A stretch of 64,000 nt of DNA from Hymenobacter jejuensis (lineage in GTDB: Bacteria; Bacteroidota; Bacteroidia; Cytophagales; Hymenobacteraceae). The notes under the pieces are model-generated. The model was not told where the DNA came from. It did not search any database and saw nothing but the letters and a program-made list of their open reading frames with translations. Positions 27,548-36,624 of the stretch are shown here, one piece after another. The position numbers were made by a program, and so were the translations under genes. The DNA is taken from positions 434,001-498,000 of the forward strand of contig NZ_CP040896.1 in the NCBI RefSeq assembly GCF_006337165.1, given 5' to 3'. Every line of letters starts with the position of its first letter. The stretch's first letter is position 1.

Positions 27548-28894
27548 TTAAGAATACACTTTCACTTCCGGAATGGGCACCACAAACTGTCCGCCCCACT
27601 CCCGAATGTCGCTCATCTGCTCCATGATTTCTTCACGCAGGTTCCAAGGCAGAATCAGCACATAATCGGGCCGGGTCTGACGGATGCGGTCGGGGTGGCA
27701 CACTGGAATGCGCGTACCCGGCAGAAAATTCCCCTGCTTGTGGGGGCTCAAGTCGACCGTGTATTCCAAAAAGTCGGTGCGAATGCCACAGTAGTTGAGC
27801 AATGTGTTGCCTTTGCCGGGCGCGCCATAGCCTACTACCGTTTTGCCGGCCCGTTTCACTTTGATAAGGAATTCAAGCAGCTTGAGTTTGGTTTCTTTTG
27901 CTTTCTCCTCGAAATCAGTGTAATACGACAAGTCCGTTATTCCAACTTCCAGTTCGTGCTGGCGCAAAGCCTCTACTCGCTTCGTTACAGGATGAGTTTC
28001 GTCGGCCGTGTGGCGAGCAAAAATACGCAGCGAACCGCCGTGCGTCGAGAGTTCTTCTACGTCGAAGAGCGTGAGGCCGTGGTGGGCAAAAATGCGCTCG
28101 ACGGTGTAAAAAGACAGGTACGAGAAATGTTCGTGATAAATCGTATCGAACTGGTTGCCTTCCATCAACCGCAGCAAGTGCGGAAACTCCATTGTGATCA
28201 CTCCCGTGGGCTTAATCAGGGCTTGCATGCCTGCCACGAAGTCGTTGATGTCGGGGACGTGCGCCAGCACGTTGTTGCCAAGCAATAGGTCGGCTTGGCC
28301 CGTGGTAGCCGCGATGTGGCGGGCAGTTTCGAGGCCGAAAAAGCGGACCAATGTGTTGATTCCCTTGGCGCGGGCGTATTCGGCCACGTTGGAAGCAGGT
28401 TCAACGCCCAACACCGGAATTCCCTTTTCTACAAAGTATTGCAGCAGGTAGCCGTCGTTGCTGGCCACCTCTACCACCAGGCTTTTCGGATTCAGCTCGA
28501 AGCGCTCCGCAGCCATATCAGTGTATTTCTTTGCATGACGCAACCACGAAGCCGAATACGACGAGAAATATGCGTAATCGTTGAACACTTCGGCCGGGCT
28601 CACAAACTCATCGAGCTGCACCAAGAAGCAGTTGCGGCAAACACGGGCATGCAACGGGTAAAACGACTCGGCCCGGTTGAACTCATGCGGACGTACGTGG
28701 TCTTGGCACAAAGGCGAAGTCCCTAGGTTTACGAGCGTTACATCGAGGGGAGAGCCGCAGAAACGGCACGGGCTTGCAGGCGGTTCTACCGGATCGCTGC
28801 TAGCTGCGAGGGGAGCTGAGAATATATTCAAACTCGACTGAGGAAAGAGTGATTCTTTTGCAAGAACAGGAGGAGCAGAAGCGAGTTGATCCAT
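27548..28894 (-). CDS. SAM-dependent sugar C-methyltransferase
   Basis: A 448-residue methyltransferase of the three-part type seen in NDP-hexose C-3-methyltransferases such as TylCIII. Part 1 is an N-terminal zinc-binding region with CRFCGSPL and CRNCFLVQL (about 42-49 and 86-94). Part 2 is a Rossmann SAM-binding domain with VVEVASNDGYLLQYF (about 139-153) and HEHFSYLSFYTVER. Part 3 is a C-terminal domain with VGYGAPGKGNTLLNY (about 355-369). Lying with a cytidylyltransferase, an SDR and a 3,5-epimerase, it probably adds a methyl branch to a CDP-linked keto sugar. The position methylated is not known. Confidence 0.88.
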   Translation of the reverse strand: MDQLASAPPVLAKESLFPQSSLNIFSAPLAASSDPVEPPASPCRFCGSPLDVTLVNLGTSPLCQDHVRPHEFNRAESFYPLHARVCRNCFLVQLDEFVSPAEVFNDYAYFSSYSASWLRHAKKYTDMAAERFELNPKSLVVEVASNDGYLLQYFVEKGIPVLGVEPASNVAEYARAKGINTLVRFFGLETARHIAATTGQADLLLGNNVLAHVPDINDFVAGMQALIKPTGVITMEFPHLLRLMEGNQFDTIYHEHFSYLSFYTVERIFAHHGLTLFDVEELSTHGGSLRIFARHTADETHPVTKRVEALRQHELEVGITDLSYYTDFEEKAKETKLKLLEFLIKVKRAGKTVVGYGAPGKGNTLLNYCGIRTDFLEYTVDLSPHKQGNFLPGTRIPVCHPDRIRQTRPDYVLILPWNLREEIMEQMSDIREWGGQFVVPIPEVKVYS

Positions 28895-28918
28895 GTCAGT
28901 AAGATAGAAAAAGATGCG

Positions 28919-30274
28919 TTATAGCTTGGTTGCTGGGTCAAAGGTCAAATGCTCAATGTCGACGGCAGCCTCTGCGCCCGAGCCGAAGTAAGCGGCTTGT
29001 TCACGCCGCAGACGGTCGATAAGCCTACCTTCCGGCAAAATGACATCGTCGTAAGTAAGCGCTTGGTCCTTGGCCACATCGTGGCGCAGTACGCATCCTT
29101 CAGCCACCCCCAAGGGTAATAAATTTTCTTGATGAGCAATATCAGCGTTTTCTGCCAGACCATAGGTATGGTAGTGCCCAATTCCATCGAGCACTTGGCC
29201 TGCACGGAGCTGAACTTTAGCAGCCGTGATAACCTCCACAGTAGCAGCACCTTGCGGAGCCAATGCTGCATCCTGAAAAAGCACCGCCCGCGCAACCGTA
29301 GTTGGCGTTTCGAAGTGGCAAAGGTGATACGGCGTATAGAAGCAATATAGTGGGCCCGTGCCCAGCTTGTACAAATTTAGGTAGTGCTGCTGCACCGGAT
29401 CGTCGATGGTGCCCAGCACGAATACTCCCGGCCCAGGCTCAGCTCCTACTACATAATCAACGATCCCAGGACCGCCGTCAAGCAGCAATTCCTGCGGATA
29501 CCAGTTAGCAGCTTGCGTGATGGGCGTGCGCGGTTCCACGGTAGGTCCGAGCATGCCGCGGCGAGCTACGCGCATGCCTAAAGCATTGGCAATTACAGCT
29601 TGCTCGAAGCTGATTTTGCTGCCATCGGCAAAGCTGGTCACCATGCTGGGGTTCTGCCCCCACTGGCGGGCAAAGCCCTCCTGCGTGGTCGGGTTGCGAT
29701 ACGGATCGTGCAGGCCTTTGATATTACCACACAGTACCGGCTTGATACCCAGCCCTTTCACAAAACGTACCAGATTGAGCGTTACACCCGGTTGGTCGCC
29801 ATCGGCGACGGTATAGATTACCCCGGCGCGGTCGGCATATACTTTCAAGATAGGGCCAACGGTGCCGTCGAGCTCCGCATTGAGCAGAATAATGTGCTTA
29901 CGGTGCTGAATAGCTTCGAGCACCACTTGCGCCCCGTGCTCTACAGCGCCGGTTACCTCGATGATGGCATCGATGCCGGCGGCGCGGCTCAGCAGCAAAG
30001 CGTCGTCGGTGATGGCACACTGTCCACGTTCAATGCATTCTTCGAGCTGCGCTACGGTGCTTACTTCCTGCAAATCGGCTACGCCGGCTTCCGCGTAGAC
30101 CTGTCGGGCTTTATCAACGGTGCGGTTGGCGATGGCAACCAGTTCCATCCCCTGCACATAGCAGCAGATCTGGCGGGCCACACCACGCGCCATAAATCCG
30201 GCGCCCACCATGGCCACCCGGATAGGTTTGCCGGTCCGCTGGCGCTCGGCAAGCGCTTTATCTATAATAAGCAT
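28919..30274 (-). CDS. NAD(P)-dependent oxidoreductase with SAF domain
   Basis: A 451-residue protein with an N-terminal Rossmann fold resembling homoserine dehydrogenase or Gfo/Idh proteins: VAMVGAGFMARGVARQI (about 20-36), AIIEVTGAVEHGA, and HIILLNAELDGTVGPIL. A catalytic-looking middle region follows (GNIKGLHDPYRNPTTQEGF). The C-terminal 100 residues form a SAF-type domain (PLGVAEGCVLRHDVAKDQALTY). Such fusions occur in surface-sugar gene sets and may oxidise or reduce the sugar, but the reaction is not established. Spacing of 24 bp to the methyltransferase start supports an operon. Confidence 0.82.
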   Translation of the reverse strand: MLIIDKALAERQRTGKPIRVAMVGAGFMARGVARQICCYVQGMELVAIANRTVDKARQVYAEAGVADLQEVSTVAQLEECIERGQCAITDDALLLSRAAGIDAIIEVTGAVEHGAQVVLEAIQHRKHIILLNAELDGTVGPILKVYADRAGVIYTVADGDQPGVTLNLVRFVKGLGIKPVLCGNIKGLHDPYRNPTTQEGFARQWGQNPSMVTSFADGSKISFEQAVIANALGMRVARRGMLGPTVEPRTPITQAANWYPQELLLDGGPGIVDYVVGAEPGPGVFVLGTIDDPVQQHYLNLYKLGTGPLYCFYTPYHLCHFETPTTVARAVLFQDAALAPQGAATVEVITAAKVQLRAGQVLDGIGHYHTYGLAENADIAHQENLLPLGVAEGCVLRHDVAKDQALTYDDVILPEGRLIDRLRREQAAYFGSGAEAAVDIEHLTFDPATKL

Positions 30275-30336
30275 CTGAAGCGACTAAAAAAGTAGGATTA
30301 AATTCTGCGTTCGGCATCTGAGCAAACAACTAATTC

Positions 30337-30356
30337 ATTGATAATCAATCGTTTAC
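30337..30356. promoter_or_regulatory. Palindrome ATTGATAATCAAT followed by GTTTAC
   Basis: A 13-bp palindrome at 30337-30349 followed by GTTTAC at 30351, in the 94-bp gap between the 3,5-epimerase and oxidoreductase genes. Matches the element at 16209-16226. Function unknown. Confidence 0.35.
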
Positions 30357-30368
30357 TAATTGATCGAA

Positions 30369-30923
30369 TTAATTTTTAATTGAATCTGGTATGAGCAACG
30401 TGAAGTTCGGATGATTTTGATCTTTCTCCGAAATGATCTCTGGCTGAATTGGCCAGTTAATGCCAATGGCCGGATCATTCCAGCGGATGCCCCGCTCAGC
30501 ACCGGGCGCGTATTTGGCCGATACCTGGTAGGTTACGTCGGTGTTGGGTGCCAACGTAATAAACCCGTGCGCAAACCGACCGGGCACAAACAGCATCCGG
30601 AAGCTATCGGCTGTGAGCTCCACGCCTATCCATTTTCCGTAAGTCGGCGACTCCTCACGCAGGTCGACTATCACATCGTAGATGGCACCGCGGGTGCACC
30701 GGATAAGCTTGGTTTCCTCGTGGGGCGGCAACTGGTAGTGCATGCCCCGCAACGTTCCCTGCCGGGGGTTAGACGAAACATTCGCCTGCAAAGGCGGCAT
30801 TAGAATGCCGTGTGCAGCAAATTCATCTTCGCACCACGACCGGGCGAAAAAGCCGCGGTCGTCGGACATGCGTTCTAAGTCAATGATAAAGGCACCGGGC
30901 AGCTCGGTTTCGGTAAATATCAT
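30369..30923 (-). CDS. rfbC: dTDP-4-dehydrorhamnose 3,5-epimerase family protein
   Basis: RmlC-type cupin epimerase, 184 residues, matching family length. Typical features: FTETELPGAFIIDLERMSD at the start, the substrate-contact motif NPRQGTLRGMHYQ with the catalytic His (about residues 52-64), KLIRCTRGAIYDVIVDLR, and MLFVPGRFAHGFITL. Canonical members invert C-3 and C-5 of a 4-keto-6-deoxy sugar on dTDP. Here no rmlA, rmlB or rmlD is nearby; instead the operon starts with a cytidylyltransferase, so the substrate may be a CDP-linked keto sugar. The symbol denotes the family, not proven dTDP specificity. Confidence 0.9.
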   Translation of the reverse strand: MIFTETELPGAFIIDLERMSDDRGFFARSWCEDEFAAHGILMPPLQANVSSNPRQGTLRGMHYQLPPHEETKLIRCTRGAIYDVIVDLREESPTYGKWIGVELTADSFRMLFVPGRFAHGFITLAPNTDVTYQVSAKYAPGAERGIRWNDPAIGINWPIQPEIISEKDQNHPNFTLLIPDSIKN

Positions 30924-30973
30924 AACGGGGGCAATAAACGGGGTAAAGAACGCGAAATCTTGAAGTACAAATA

Positions 30974-32098
30974 TTAGGCCACGGAGGCAGCAGGAGTTTC
31001 CAGCACGGCTTCGGACTGCAACTTAGCGGTGGCGCCCGATGTGGCATTCCATTCTAAGTCTTCGTTGAGCTGGTCGCTGTCGCGCAGGGCCGTGAGCACG
31101 CGCAGGCGCATCAACTGGGAGCTGCGGAAGCTGGCGTCGCGGAAGCCCATGTCGAGCAAGCCATCGCGTAGTTCCGTGATGGTGTCGGCGAGCGTACGCT
31201 GGGGCTGGTGGTTAGGTGCGAGCTGGCGGAACAAGCTGAAATCTACGCGGTAGGAGCGTTTGTCGGGCGGTGCAGCGGCGTTCAGACTCACGCGCGTGCC
31301 CGGAATGGCAGCGGCAACTGCTTCGGCAAGCTCTTTTACTTGGTAGTTCCACTGATCAGAACCGGCATTGACGGCCAAGAAGTTGCCGCCGTTGCTGGCT
31401 TCCCGCCCAATTGCCCACTCGATAGCGCGGGCCATGTCTTGCACGTGAATCAGCGGACGCCACGGCGTACCATCGCTGAGAATGTTGATTTCACCACCTG
31501 CTACGGCACCGGCTACGAAGTCATTGACTACCAGGTCTAGCCGTACGCGGTCGCTCCAGCCACAAGCCGTTGCGAAACGCAGGCAAGTCACGGTGAAGGT
31601 ATCGTCGGCGAGAGGCGCGAGGTCTTTTTCGCTTGCTACTTTGGAGCGCGCATAAGCCGTGAGCGGGTTCAGATCCGACGTTTCGGTTTTGGCACCTTCG
31701 CCACCAGCGCCGTACATGCTGCAGCTGCTGGCAAAAACAAAGGCTCCTACGCCGGCCTCTTTGGCACGGCGCGCCAGCCCGATGCCGGCCTGATGATTGA
31801 TTTCCAACGTTACGTCCTCATAGGTCTGGCCCATGGGGTCGTTGGAAATGGCAGCCAAATGCACAATAGCGTCTACGCCTTGCAGCAACTCGGTGGGCAG
31901 GTGGCGCACGTCACCAAATACCTGACGGTCGAGGCGCGACTCGGGCAAACGCGTTACGCCGGTCAGGCAATGAGCAAAATAGCCCATGTCGTAGCCGATA
32001 AGCTCAGCCTGAGGAAATTGCTGACGCAGGTGGCGTACCACGCCCGGCCCCACGTAGCCCATATTGCCAGTAATAAGGATGCGGTTGATGTTTTTCAT
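30974..32098 (-). CDS. NAD-dependent epimerase/dehydratase (extended SDR)
   Basis: A 374-residue extended SDR acting on a nucleotide sugar. The NAD-binding motif is ILITGNMGYVGPGVV (about 6-20). The catalytic region has FASSCSMYGAGGEG and YARSKVASEK (Tyr-x3-Lys), and RPLIHVQDMARAIEWAI is the usual substrate-domain segment. The ATG at 32098 is preferred because it begins MKNINRILITG; the frame extends 14 codons further to a poorer start. It follows the glucose-1-phosphate cytidylyltransferase and may perform the 4,6-dehydratase or a later epimerase step, since no standard CDP-glucose 4,6-dehydratase is seen. Confidence 0.87.
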   Translation of the reverse strand: MKNINRILITGNMGYVGPGVVRHLRQQFPQAELIGYDMGYFAHCLTGVTRLPESRLDRQVFGDVRHLPTELLQGVDAIVHLAAISNDPMGQTYEDVTLEINHQAGIGLARRAKEAGVGAFVFASSCSMYGAGGEGAKTETSDLNPLTAYARSKVASEKDLAPLADDTFTVTCLRFATACGWSDRVRLDLVVNDFVAGAVAGGEINILSDGTPWRPLIHVQDMARAIEWAIGREASNGGNFLAVNAGSDQWNYQVKELAEAVAAAIPGTRVSLNAAAPPDKRSYRVDFSLFRQLAPNHQPQRTLADTITELRDGLLDMGFRDASFRSSQLMRLRVLTALRDSDQLNEDLEWNATSGATAKLQSEAVLETPAASVA

Positions 32099-32151
32099 AT
32101 ATACAAGAAGCAGAAACCAGTTAGCAAATGCGCGCAACACATCTACGCATC

Positions 32152-32190
32152 TTCTTGATAACCAAATAGTTATATTTTAGTTATCAAGAA
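32152..32190. promoter_or_regulatory. 11-bp inverted repeat upstream of the SDR gene
   Basis: TTCTTGATAAC at 32152-32162 and its complement at 32180-32190, with a 17-nt spacer, in the 114-bp gap between the cytidylyltransferase and SDR genes. The left half plus spacer (TTGATAACCAAATAGTTAT) is a relaxed version of the recurrent TTGATAATCAA motif. Confidence 0.4.
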
Positions 32191-32212
32191 AGCAATTAGC
32201 ATGAAATAGTAT

Positions 32213-33097
32213 TTAGTTAAGAACAGTGGGGGAAGCTACGCGCTCGCTGGCTGGGGCAGCAACGGGCGTGGCTAGGATTTCGGCCATGACCGGGTCGGAG
32301 GAGGCAGTAGCGGGTTTGTCACTCCATACCTTCCACTTCGCCTTACCGGCATGCCACATTTCTTCGAGCATGTTTTTATCGCGGAGCGTGTCCATGGGCT
32401 GCCAGAAACCCGTGTGGCGATAAGCGCCGAGTAAGCCATTGGAGGCCAAATGCTCTAGCGGTGCTTTTTCCCAAATGGTGTCATCGCCTTCCAAGTAATC
32501 AAATACACCGGGCTCTAGCACGAAGAAACCGCCGTTGATCCAAGGCGTTTCGCCGCCTTCGGGCTTTTCGGTGAAGCTGCCTACTTTGTCGGAGCCCTCG
32601 CCGAGGTTGAACACCCCAAAGCGACCGGGCTGCCGCACTGCCGTGAGCGTAGCCATTACGCCCTGTTCGCGGTGGTGCTTTACGGCCGCCGTGATGTCGA
32701 TATCACCCACGCCGTCGCCGTAGGTCATGCAGAAGGTGCTGTCGCCTACGTATTCGCGGACGCGGCGCAAGCGGCCACCGGTCATCGTTTCCTGACCGGT
32801 GTCCACCAACGTTACAGTCCAGGGTTCGGCATTATTGCGGTGAATCTGCATTTCGTTGCGGTCCATCCGGAAGGTAACATCGGAGTTGTGCAGGAAATAA
32901 TCGGCGAAATATTGCTTGATCAGGTAGCCCTTGTAGCCGCAGCACACCACAAAATCAGTGATGCCGTGGTGCGCATAAATTTTCATAATGTGCCACAGGA
33001 TCGGCTTGCCCCCGATTTCGATCATCGGTTTGGGCCGAACGCCACTTTCCTCGCTAATGCGGGTGCCATAACCGCCGGCCAGAATTACTGCTTTCAT
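32213..33097 (-). CDS. rfbF: Glucose-1-phosphate cytidylyltransferase
   Basis: Makes CDP-glucose from CTP and glucose 1-phosphate, the entry to CDP-deoxysugars. 294 residues from ATG 33097; an upstream TTG would add three. The nucleotidyltransferase signature [17 protein letters not shown] and [19 protein letters not shown] is diagnostic for this enzyme, as are [28 protein letters not shown] and [12 protein letters not shown]. It heads the seven-gene minus-strand set (33097 to 24593). Its presence shows that a CDP-activated sugar is made, although the usual partner CDP-glucose 4,6-dehydratase is not recognisable nearby. Confidence 0.95.
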   Translation of the reverse strand: MKAVILAGGYGTRISEESGVRPKPMIEIGGKPILWHIMKIYAHHGITDFVVCCGYKGYLIKQYFADYFLHNSDVTFRMDRNEMQIHRNNAEPWTVTLVDTGQETMTGGRLRRVREYVGDSTFCMTYGDGVGDIDITAAVKHHREQGVMATLTAVRQPGRFGVFNLGEGSDKVGSFTEKPEGGETPWINGGFFVLEPGVFDYLEGDDTIWEKAPLEHLASNGLLGAYRHTGFWQPMDTLRDKNMLEEMWHAGKAKWKVWSDKPATASSDPVMAEILATPVAAPASERVASPTVLN

Positions 33098-33464
33098 AAA
33101 ATGCAATGAGAAGGTATAAGGGGGTGAGAGAAGAGAAGCTTAACAAAGGCATAATCCACGCAAATCAGCCTTGGATGGATGGATATAAGTTTGTTGAAAG
33201 ATAAATATTATTATAATAATGTCAATATAAAATAGTAACAATTTTTTCAAAAGGTCAATTCTTAACGTAGTTTATGCACTTATTCTTGGATAACTCAGCA
33301 ACTTCCAACATTAAAGCACAATTAAAAATTGTACTGTATAGCACTGACCCTGAATATGTTCCAAGGTTGTCGCAGCAAGTTCTGGTCTTTGTTATATTAA
33401 GCACCGGCCGAGTATGAAATTTTTTAGCCCATTGCGGGCTTCGGCGGCTTATACGTGACTCCGG
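33098..33464. other. Intergenic region upstream of the CDP-sugar operon
   Basis: This 367-bp gap separates the WecG-like gene from rfbF. The part nearest rfbF is AT-rich (for example around 33200-33240), suitable for a minus-strand promoter, but I cannot fix one. No gene is visible. Confidence 0.4.
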
Positions 33465-34235
33465 CTAAACGGATACACGGCGACCTTTGCCCATGTTGGC
33501 AAGGGTGTGGCGAGTCATCAGATAAACAAAATGCGAATTGGTCACTAGGTAGCGCTTCCACAACCGGCGCGGCTCCAGCCACAGCCGATAGGCCCACTCC
33601 AACCACAGGCGGCGGGCCCACTGCGGCAGACGCTGCTCCAAGCCCGCATACACCGGAAATGCCTGCCCTACACCCAACATACAAGCCCGAATACGTCCTT
33701 GGTGGGCAGCCATCCAGCGCTCCTGACGCGGGCAGCCCAACGCCACAAATACCAGATCAGGGTCGGCGGCATTAATGGCGGCCACTTCGGCGGCGTCCTC
33801 TTCAGGCGTGAGCGGCCGGAAAGGCGGCGAGTGAATGCCGGCAATGCGCAACGCGGGCAGCTCGCGCTTGGCACGGGCTACCATAGCATCCAAAATGGTT
33901 TGGGTAGTGCCGTAGAAATAAACCGATTGGCCGCGCTTGGCCGCTTCCTCGAGCAGAGCTGGCAGCAGATCCATACCGGCTACACGCTCCTGCTTAGTAT
34001 CGTTGAACCAACCGACCGCGGCCGCCACCGGGCTGCCGTCGGGCGAAACGATGGCCGCGTTGTCTAGCACTTGACGAAATTCAGGGTCGCGCTGGGCTTC
34101 TACCAGCATGTGTACGTTGGCAAAGCAAACGTAGGCGGAGGACCGGGCAGCGCCCAAGCGAAGAATGGTATCAACAAACTCCGAAGACTTACCCGTCGAT
34201 ATCGATAAGTCCAGAACGGGGTACTTAGCTAGCAT
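33465..34235 (-). CDS. WecG/TagA/CpsF-family glycosyltransferase (GT26)
   Basis: A 256-residue GT26 transferase. The first half has YVCFANVHMLVEAQRDPEF and VSPDGSPVAAAVGW, the second SVYFYGTTQTILDAM and PDLVFVALGCPRQERWMA (about residues 155-172), which is the family hallmark. It ends with a basic, aromatic tail (RLWLEPRRLWKRYLVTNSHFV) thought to associate with the membrane in this family. Such enzymes add a HexNAc/HexNAcA-type sugar early in lipid-linked repeat-unit synthesis. The gene lies downstream of the priming transferase, separated from it by a terminator. Confidence 0.92.
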   Translation of the reverse strand: MLAKYPVLDLSISTGKSSEFVDTILRLGAARSSAYVCFANVHMLVEAQRDPEFRQVLDNAAIVSPDGSPVAAAVGWFNDTKQERVAGMDLLPALLEEAAKRGQSVYFYGTTQTILDAMVARAKRELPALRIAGIHSPPFRPLTPEEDAAEVAAINAADPDLVFVALGCPRQERWMAAHQGRIRACMLGVGQAFPVYAGLEQRLPQWARRLWLEWAYRLWLEPRRLWKRYLVTNSHFVYLMTRHTLANMGKGRRVSV

Positions 34236-34263
34236 TGCAACAAATAATAATTAAAAATCCCGA

Positions 34264-34301
34264 AAAAAAGCCAGCACCTTATATAGTTATAAAGTGCTGG
34301 C
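34264..34301 (-). terminator. Minus-strand terminator after the priming transferase
   Basis: Arms 34270-34283 and 34288-34301 pair with one mismatch; read on the minus strand the stem is followed by a run of seven T (complement of 34263-34269). It ends transcription from the sugar-transferase gene, leaving the WecG-like gene with a very short leader of its own. Confidence 0.75.
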
Positions 34302-34366
34302 CATCAGATACTTACAAAGCAATGAAAGCTAATAAGTACGTGTTTCTATCAAGATTTTTACTGGTT

Positions 34367-35764
34367 TTAGTAGGCGTTCTTTTCGCCGCGCACCATGTTC
34401 CATACGGTTTTGCCGATGATTTTCAGGTCGAGGCCGAAAGACCAATTCTCTACGTATTTCAGATCGTATTCGATGCGCTTTTCCATAGAACCTTCTGCGC
34501 GGGTTTCGCCGCGGTAGCCGTTTACCTGAGCATAGCCCGTGATGCCGGGGGTTACGGCGTGGCGCATTTGGTACGTGCGAATGTGCTTGGAATATTCTTC
34601 CAACTGCGACACCATGTTAGGACGAGGCCCTACAACCGACATATGGCCGAGCATCACGTTGAAGAACTGAGGCAGTTCGTCGAGGTTGTATTTGCGCAAG
34701 TACTGCCCTACTCGAGTCACGCGTGGGTCCGATTTGGTAGCCTGCAACTCCGTTTGGCCGTGGTCGGAACGCATGGTGCGCAGCTTGTAGCACGGAAACA
34801 GCTGGTTGCGTTTGCCGGGACGCATCTGCTTGAAGAACACCGGACCGGGTGAGTCGAGCTTAATCAAAAGCGCCAGCAAAGGCATCACAAATGGGAAGAT
34901 GCCAAAGATCACCACCGACGAGAAAGCAATATCAAACAACCGCTTCAGCATCTGGTTGGCCCGAATACCCAGCGGCTCGTGCCGGATAGTCAGGATAGGC
35001 ATGTGGTCATAGAAATACACATTCACGTCTTTGCGCACAGTACCGCGGAAGTCGGGTACAATCCGGAAAGACAAGAAGTGATCGTCGGCAAACGAAGACA
35101 GCTCATCGATGAGATGACGCTGATCAAGGGGCAGCGCAAAGTAAATTTCGTCGATTTGAGCGCGGAGGCAGTAGTTTTTTAGCTCAGCCAAATTGCCACG
35201 CACCAAGTTGCGCAAGCCCGCTGGAGGGTTGTCGTCGGTGAAGAAGCCGTGGAATTGGTTTCCTACGGGGTCGTGCGAGGCCAAGAAGCGGTACAGCTCC
35301 TGCGCGCTGTTGCCGGCGCCCACAATCACGAAGCGGCTGTTTGGGCGCGCAATGTGCTGATGGTAAGCCCGATAGCAGAACGTCATCAGGAAACGACCAG
35401 TCACGACCAGCGTCAACGAGAGGCTGTATACCAAGAAGATGTAGCGGGAAGGTATCCAGTACATTTCCAGCACCAACACGCAGGCCAGCACGCAGCAGGC
35501 ATGCAGCAAGAAGGTGCGCATCAGGTACAGCAGCTTCTCCGGATACGTAATGAGCCGGTCGACGCGGTAGATGTTGGCAAATTGCCCCGACAACAGCCAC
35601 CACAACAGCGTGAAAATGGCAAAGAAGAAGGGGTAATAACCAGTAAAGTGCCAGTTACCTTGCACGATAAACCCAGATAGTCGGAATGCTCCAAAAATCA
35701 GGGCGCCATCAACAATGGGCAGGACGAAGCGCGATGCATCATTGTAATGTCTGTAGCGTTCCAT
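34367..35764 (-). CDS. Undecaprenyl-phosphate sugar-1-phosphate transferase (priming enzyme, WcaJ-like)
   Basis: Membrane enzyme that starts repeat-unit synthesis by moving a hexose-1-phosphate to undecaprenyl phosphate. 465 residues: four to five N-terminal helices (about 10-130), a CoA-binding-like/Rossmann region (FVIVGAGNSAQELYRFL, about 144-160), a helix near 275-300, and the C-terminal bacterial sugar transferase domain (KRLFDIAFSSVVI; SPGPVFFKQMRPGKRN; CYKLRTM; KYNLDELPQFFNVMLGHMS; GPRPNM; VTPGITGYAQVNGYRGET). All conserved parts are present. It is the outermost gene of the locus on this side. Confidence 0.95.
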   Translation of the reverse strand: MERYRHYNDASRFVLPIVDGALIFGAFRLSGFIVQGNWHFTGYYPFFFAIFTLLWWLLSGQFANIYRVDRLITYPEKLLYLMRTFLLHACCVLACVLVLEMYWIPSRYIFLVYSLSLTLVVTGRFLMTFCYRAYHQHIARPNSRFVIVGAGNSAQELYRFLASHDPVGNQFHGFFTDDNPPAGLRNLVRGNLAELKNYCLRAQIDEIYFALPLDQRHLIDELSSFADDHFLSFRIVPDFRGTVRKDVNVYFYDHMPILTIRHEPLGIRANQMLKRLFDIAFSSVVIFGIFPFVMPLLALLIKLDSPGPVFFKQMRPGKRNQLFPCYKLRTMRSDHGQTELQATKSDPRVTRVGQYLRKYNLDELPQFFNVMLGHMSVVGPRPNMVSQLEEYSKHIRTYQMRHAVTPGITGYAQVNGYRGETRAEGSMEKRIEYDLKYVENWSFGLDLKIIGKTVWNMVRGEKNAY

Positions 35765-36624
35765 AAACGGTGGTAGAATAAGCGTCAGACGATCAGATCA
35801 GTTGTTTGGGGAATGAGCCTATAACGTAGATCACTCCATAAAGGTCATCATTTTTTATAGTTTAAACAATAATTTATATAACATTTTTTAACGTCAGGTA
35901 AAATACAACTTCAAAATATACCTTGATTAGCCTGATAATCTGCCATTTGCACCGTGTGCAATCGTTTTAGTAGCTTCTGAATTTTAGCCTAGTGAAGATG
36001 GTAAAATCCTAAGCTTAAGCTGGACCATTCCTAGTAAAACACCAAAATTTGTTGCGCCGATAAGACGATCAGGAGATGAGAAGCGTCTTTGTGCCCACCA
36101 GTAACAAGAGCACAAGCTCATAGTGTGTTCTAACCATCCGATCAGGACGTCGCTACGATGATCGAGATCCATACCGCAGCCCTATCCTACTCTGACGCGA
36201 CCGAACAATCCGGCAGAAGACATTACGAAAAATTTCGTAGGAAACGACACGATTACGAATCCCTTCGTATATCTTGCTTTACGAAACAATTCGTATTTAT
36301 TTATCTTCTGTCGCATTATGCCACCGATTTCCTGCAACCCTTCCAAAAAAGCGCAGTCATTCCACTAGATAAGAGTATTTCATGCCTGCTTAGTCACTGA
36401 TCTTCCGCCATAAACTCGCCTCATCGCATGAAAGCACATGGGCACACACGAGGTTACGTGAGGCAGAAACAAGGGCGGGCGGAGCGCTCTTCTGGACCAC
36501 GCACGGTTGGGAAGGCCACGCGGCTTGGCCTCCCTCCTTCCATACAGGAAGCCTGCCTCAGCGCAGATCTCCAGCCGAAACTTTCCTTCTCCTACCTATC
36601 TGCTATCCCTTGTGACTTTTTCGG
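35765..36624. other. 860-bp intergenic region with no supportable gene
   Basis: It separates the divergent priming transferase (minus) and LytTR regulator (plus) genes. The portion around 35850-35930 is very AT-rich. A triple palindromic operator candidate lies at 36224-36295. Short frames exist (for example 35984-36172 minus and 36158-36400 plus), but none has a signal, family match or start context that I would defend; a decayed gene remains possible. Confidence 0.5.
36224..36295. promoter_or_regulatory. Three tandem copies of palindrome TACGAA-N4-TTCGTA
   Basis: Identical six-base arms with a 4-nt spacer occur at 36224-36239, 36254-36269 and 36280-36295, spaced 30 and 26 bp centre to centre. 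Spacers differ (AAAT, TCCC, ACAA), so the arms appear conserved by function. This is the layout of a multi-copy dimer operator. It lies about 330 bp upstream of the LytTR gene and 460 bp upstream of the sugar transferase; the cognate regulator is unknown. Confidence 0.7.

Noticed and set aside
27527..28288. 253-residue plus-strand frame
   Set aside because: Antisense of the C-methyltransferase gene; no family features.
29600..30295. 231-residue plus-strand frame
   Set aside because: Antisense of the SAF-domain oxidoreductase gene.
35984..36172. 62-residue minus-strand frame, considered as a transposase remnant
   Set aside because: No transposase motif or flanking inverted repeats could be supported; left as non-coding.
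36158..36400. 80-residue frame running through the triple palindrome
   Set aside because: Its sequence has no coding bias or family match, and the palindromes explain the conserved-looking bases better.
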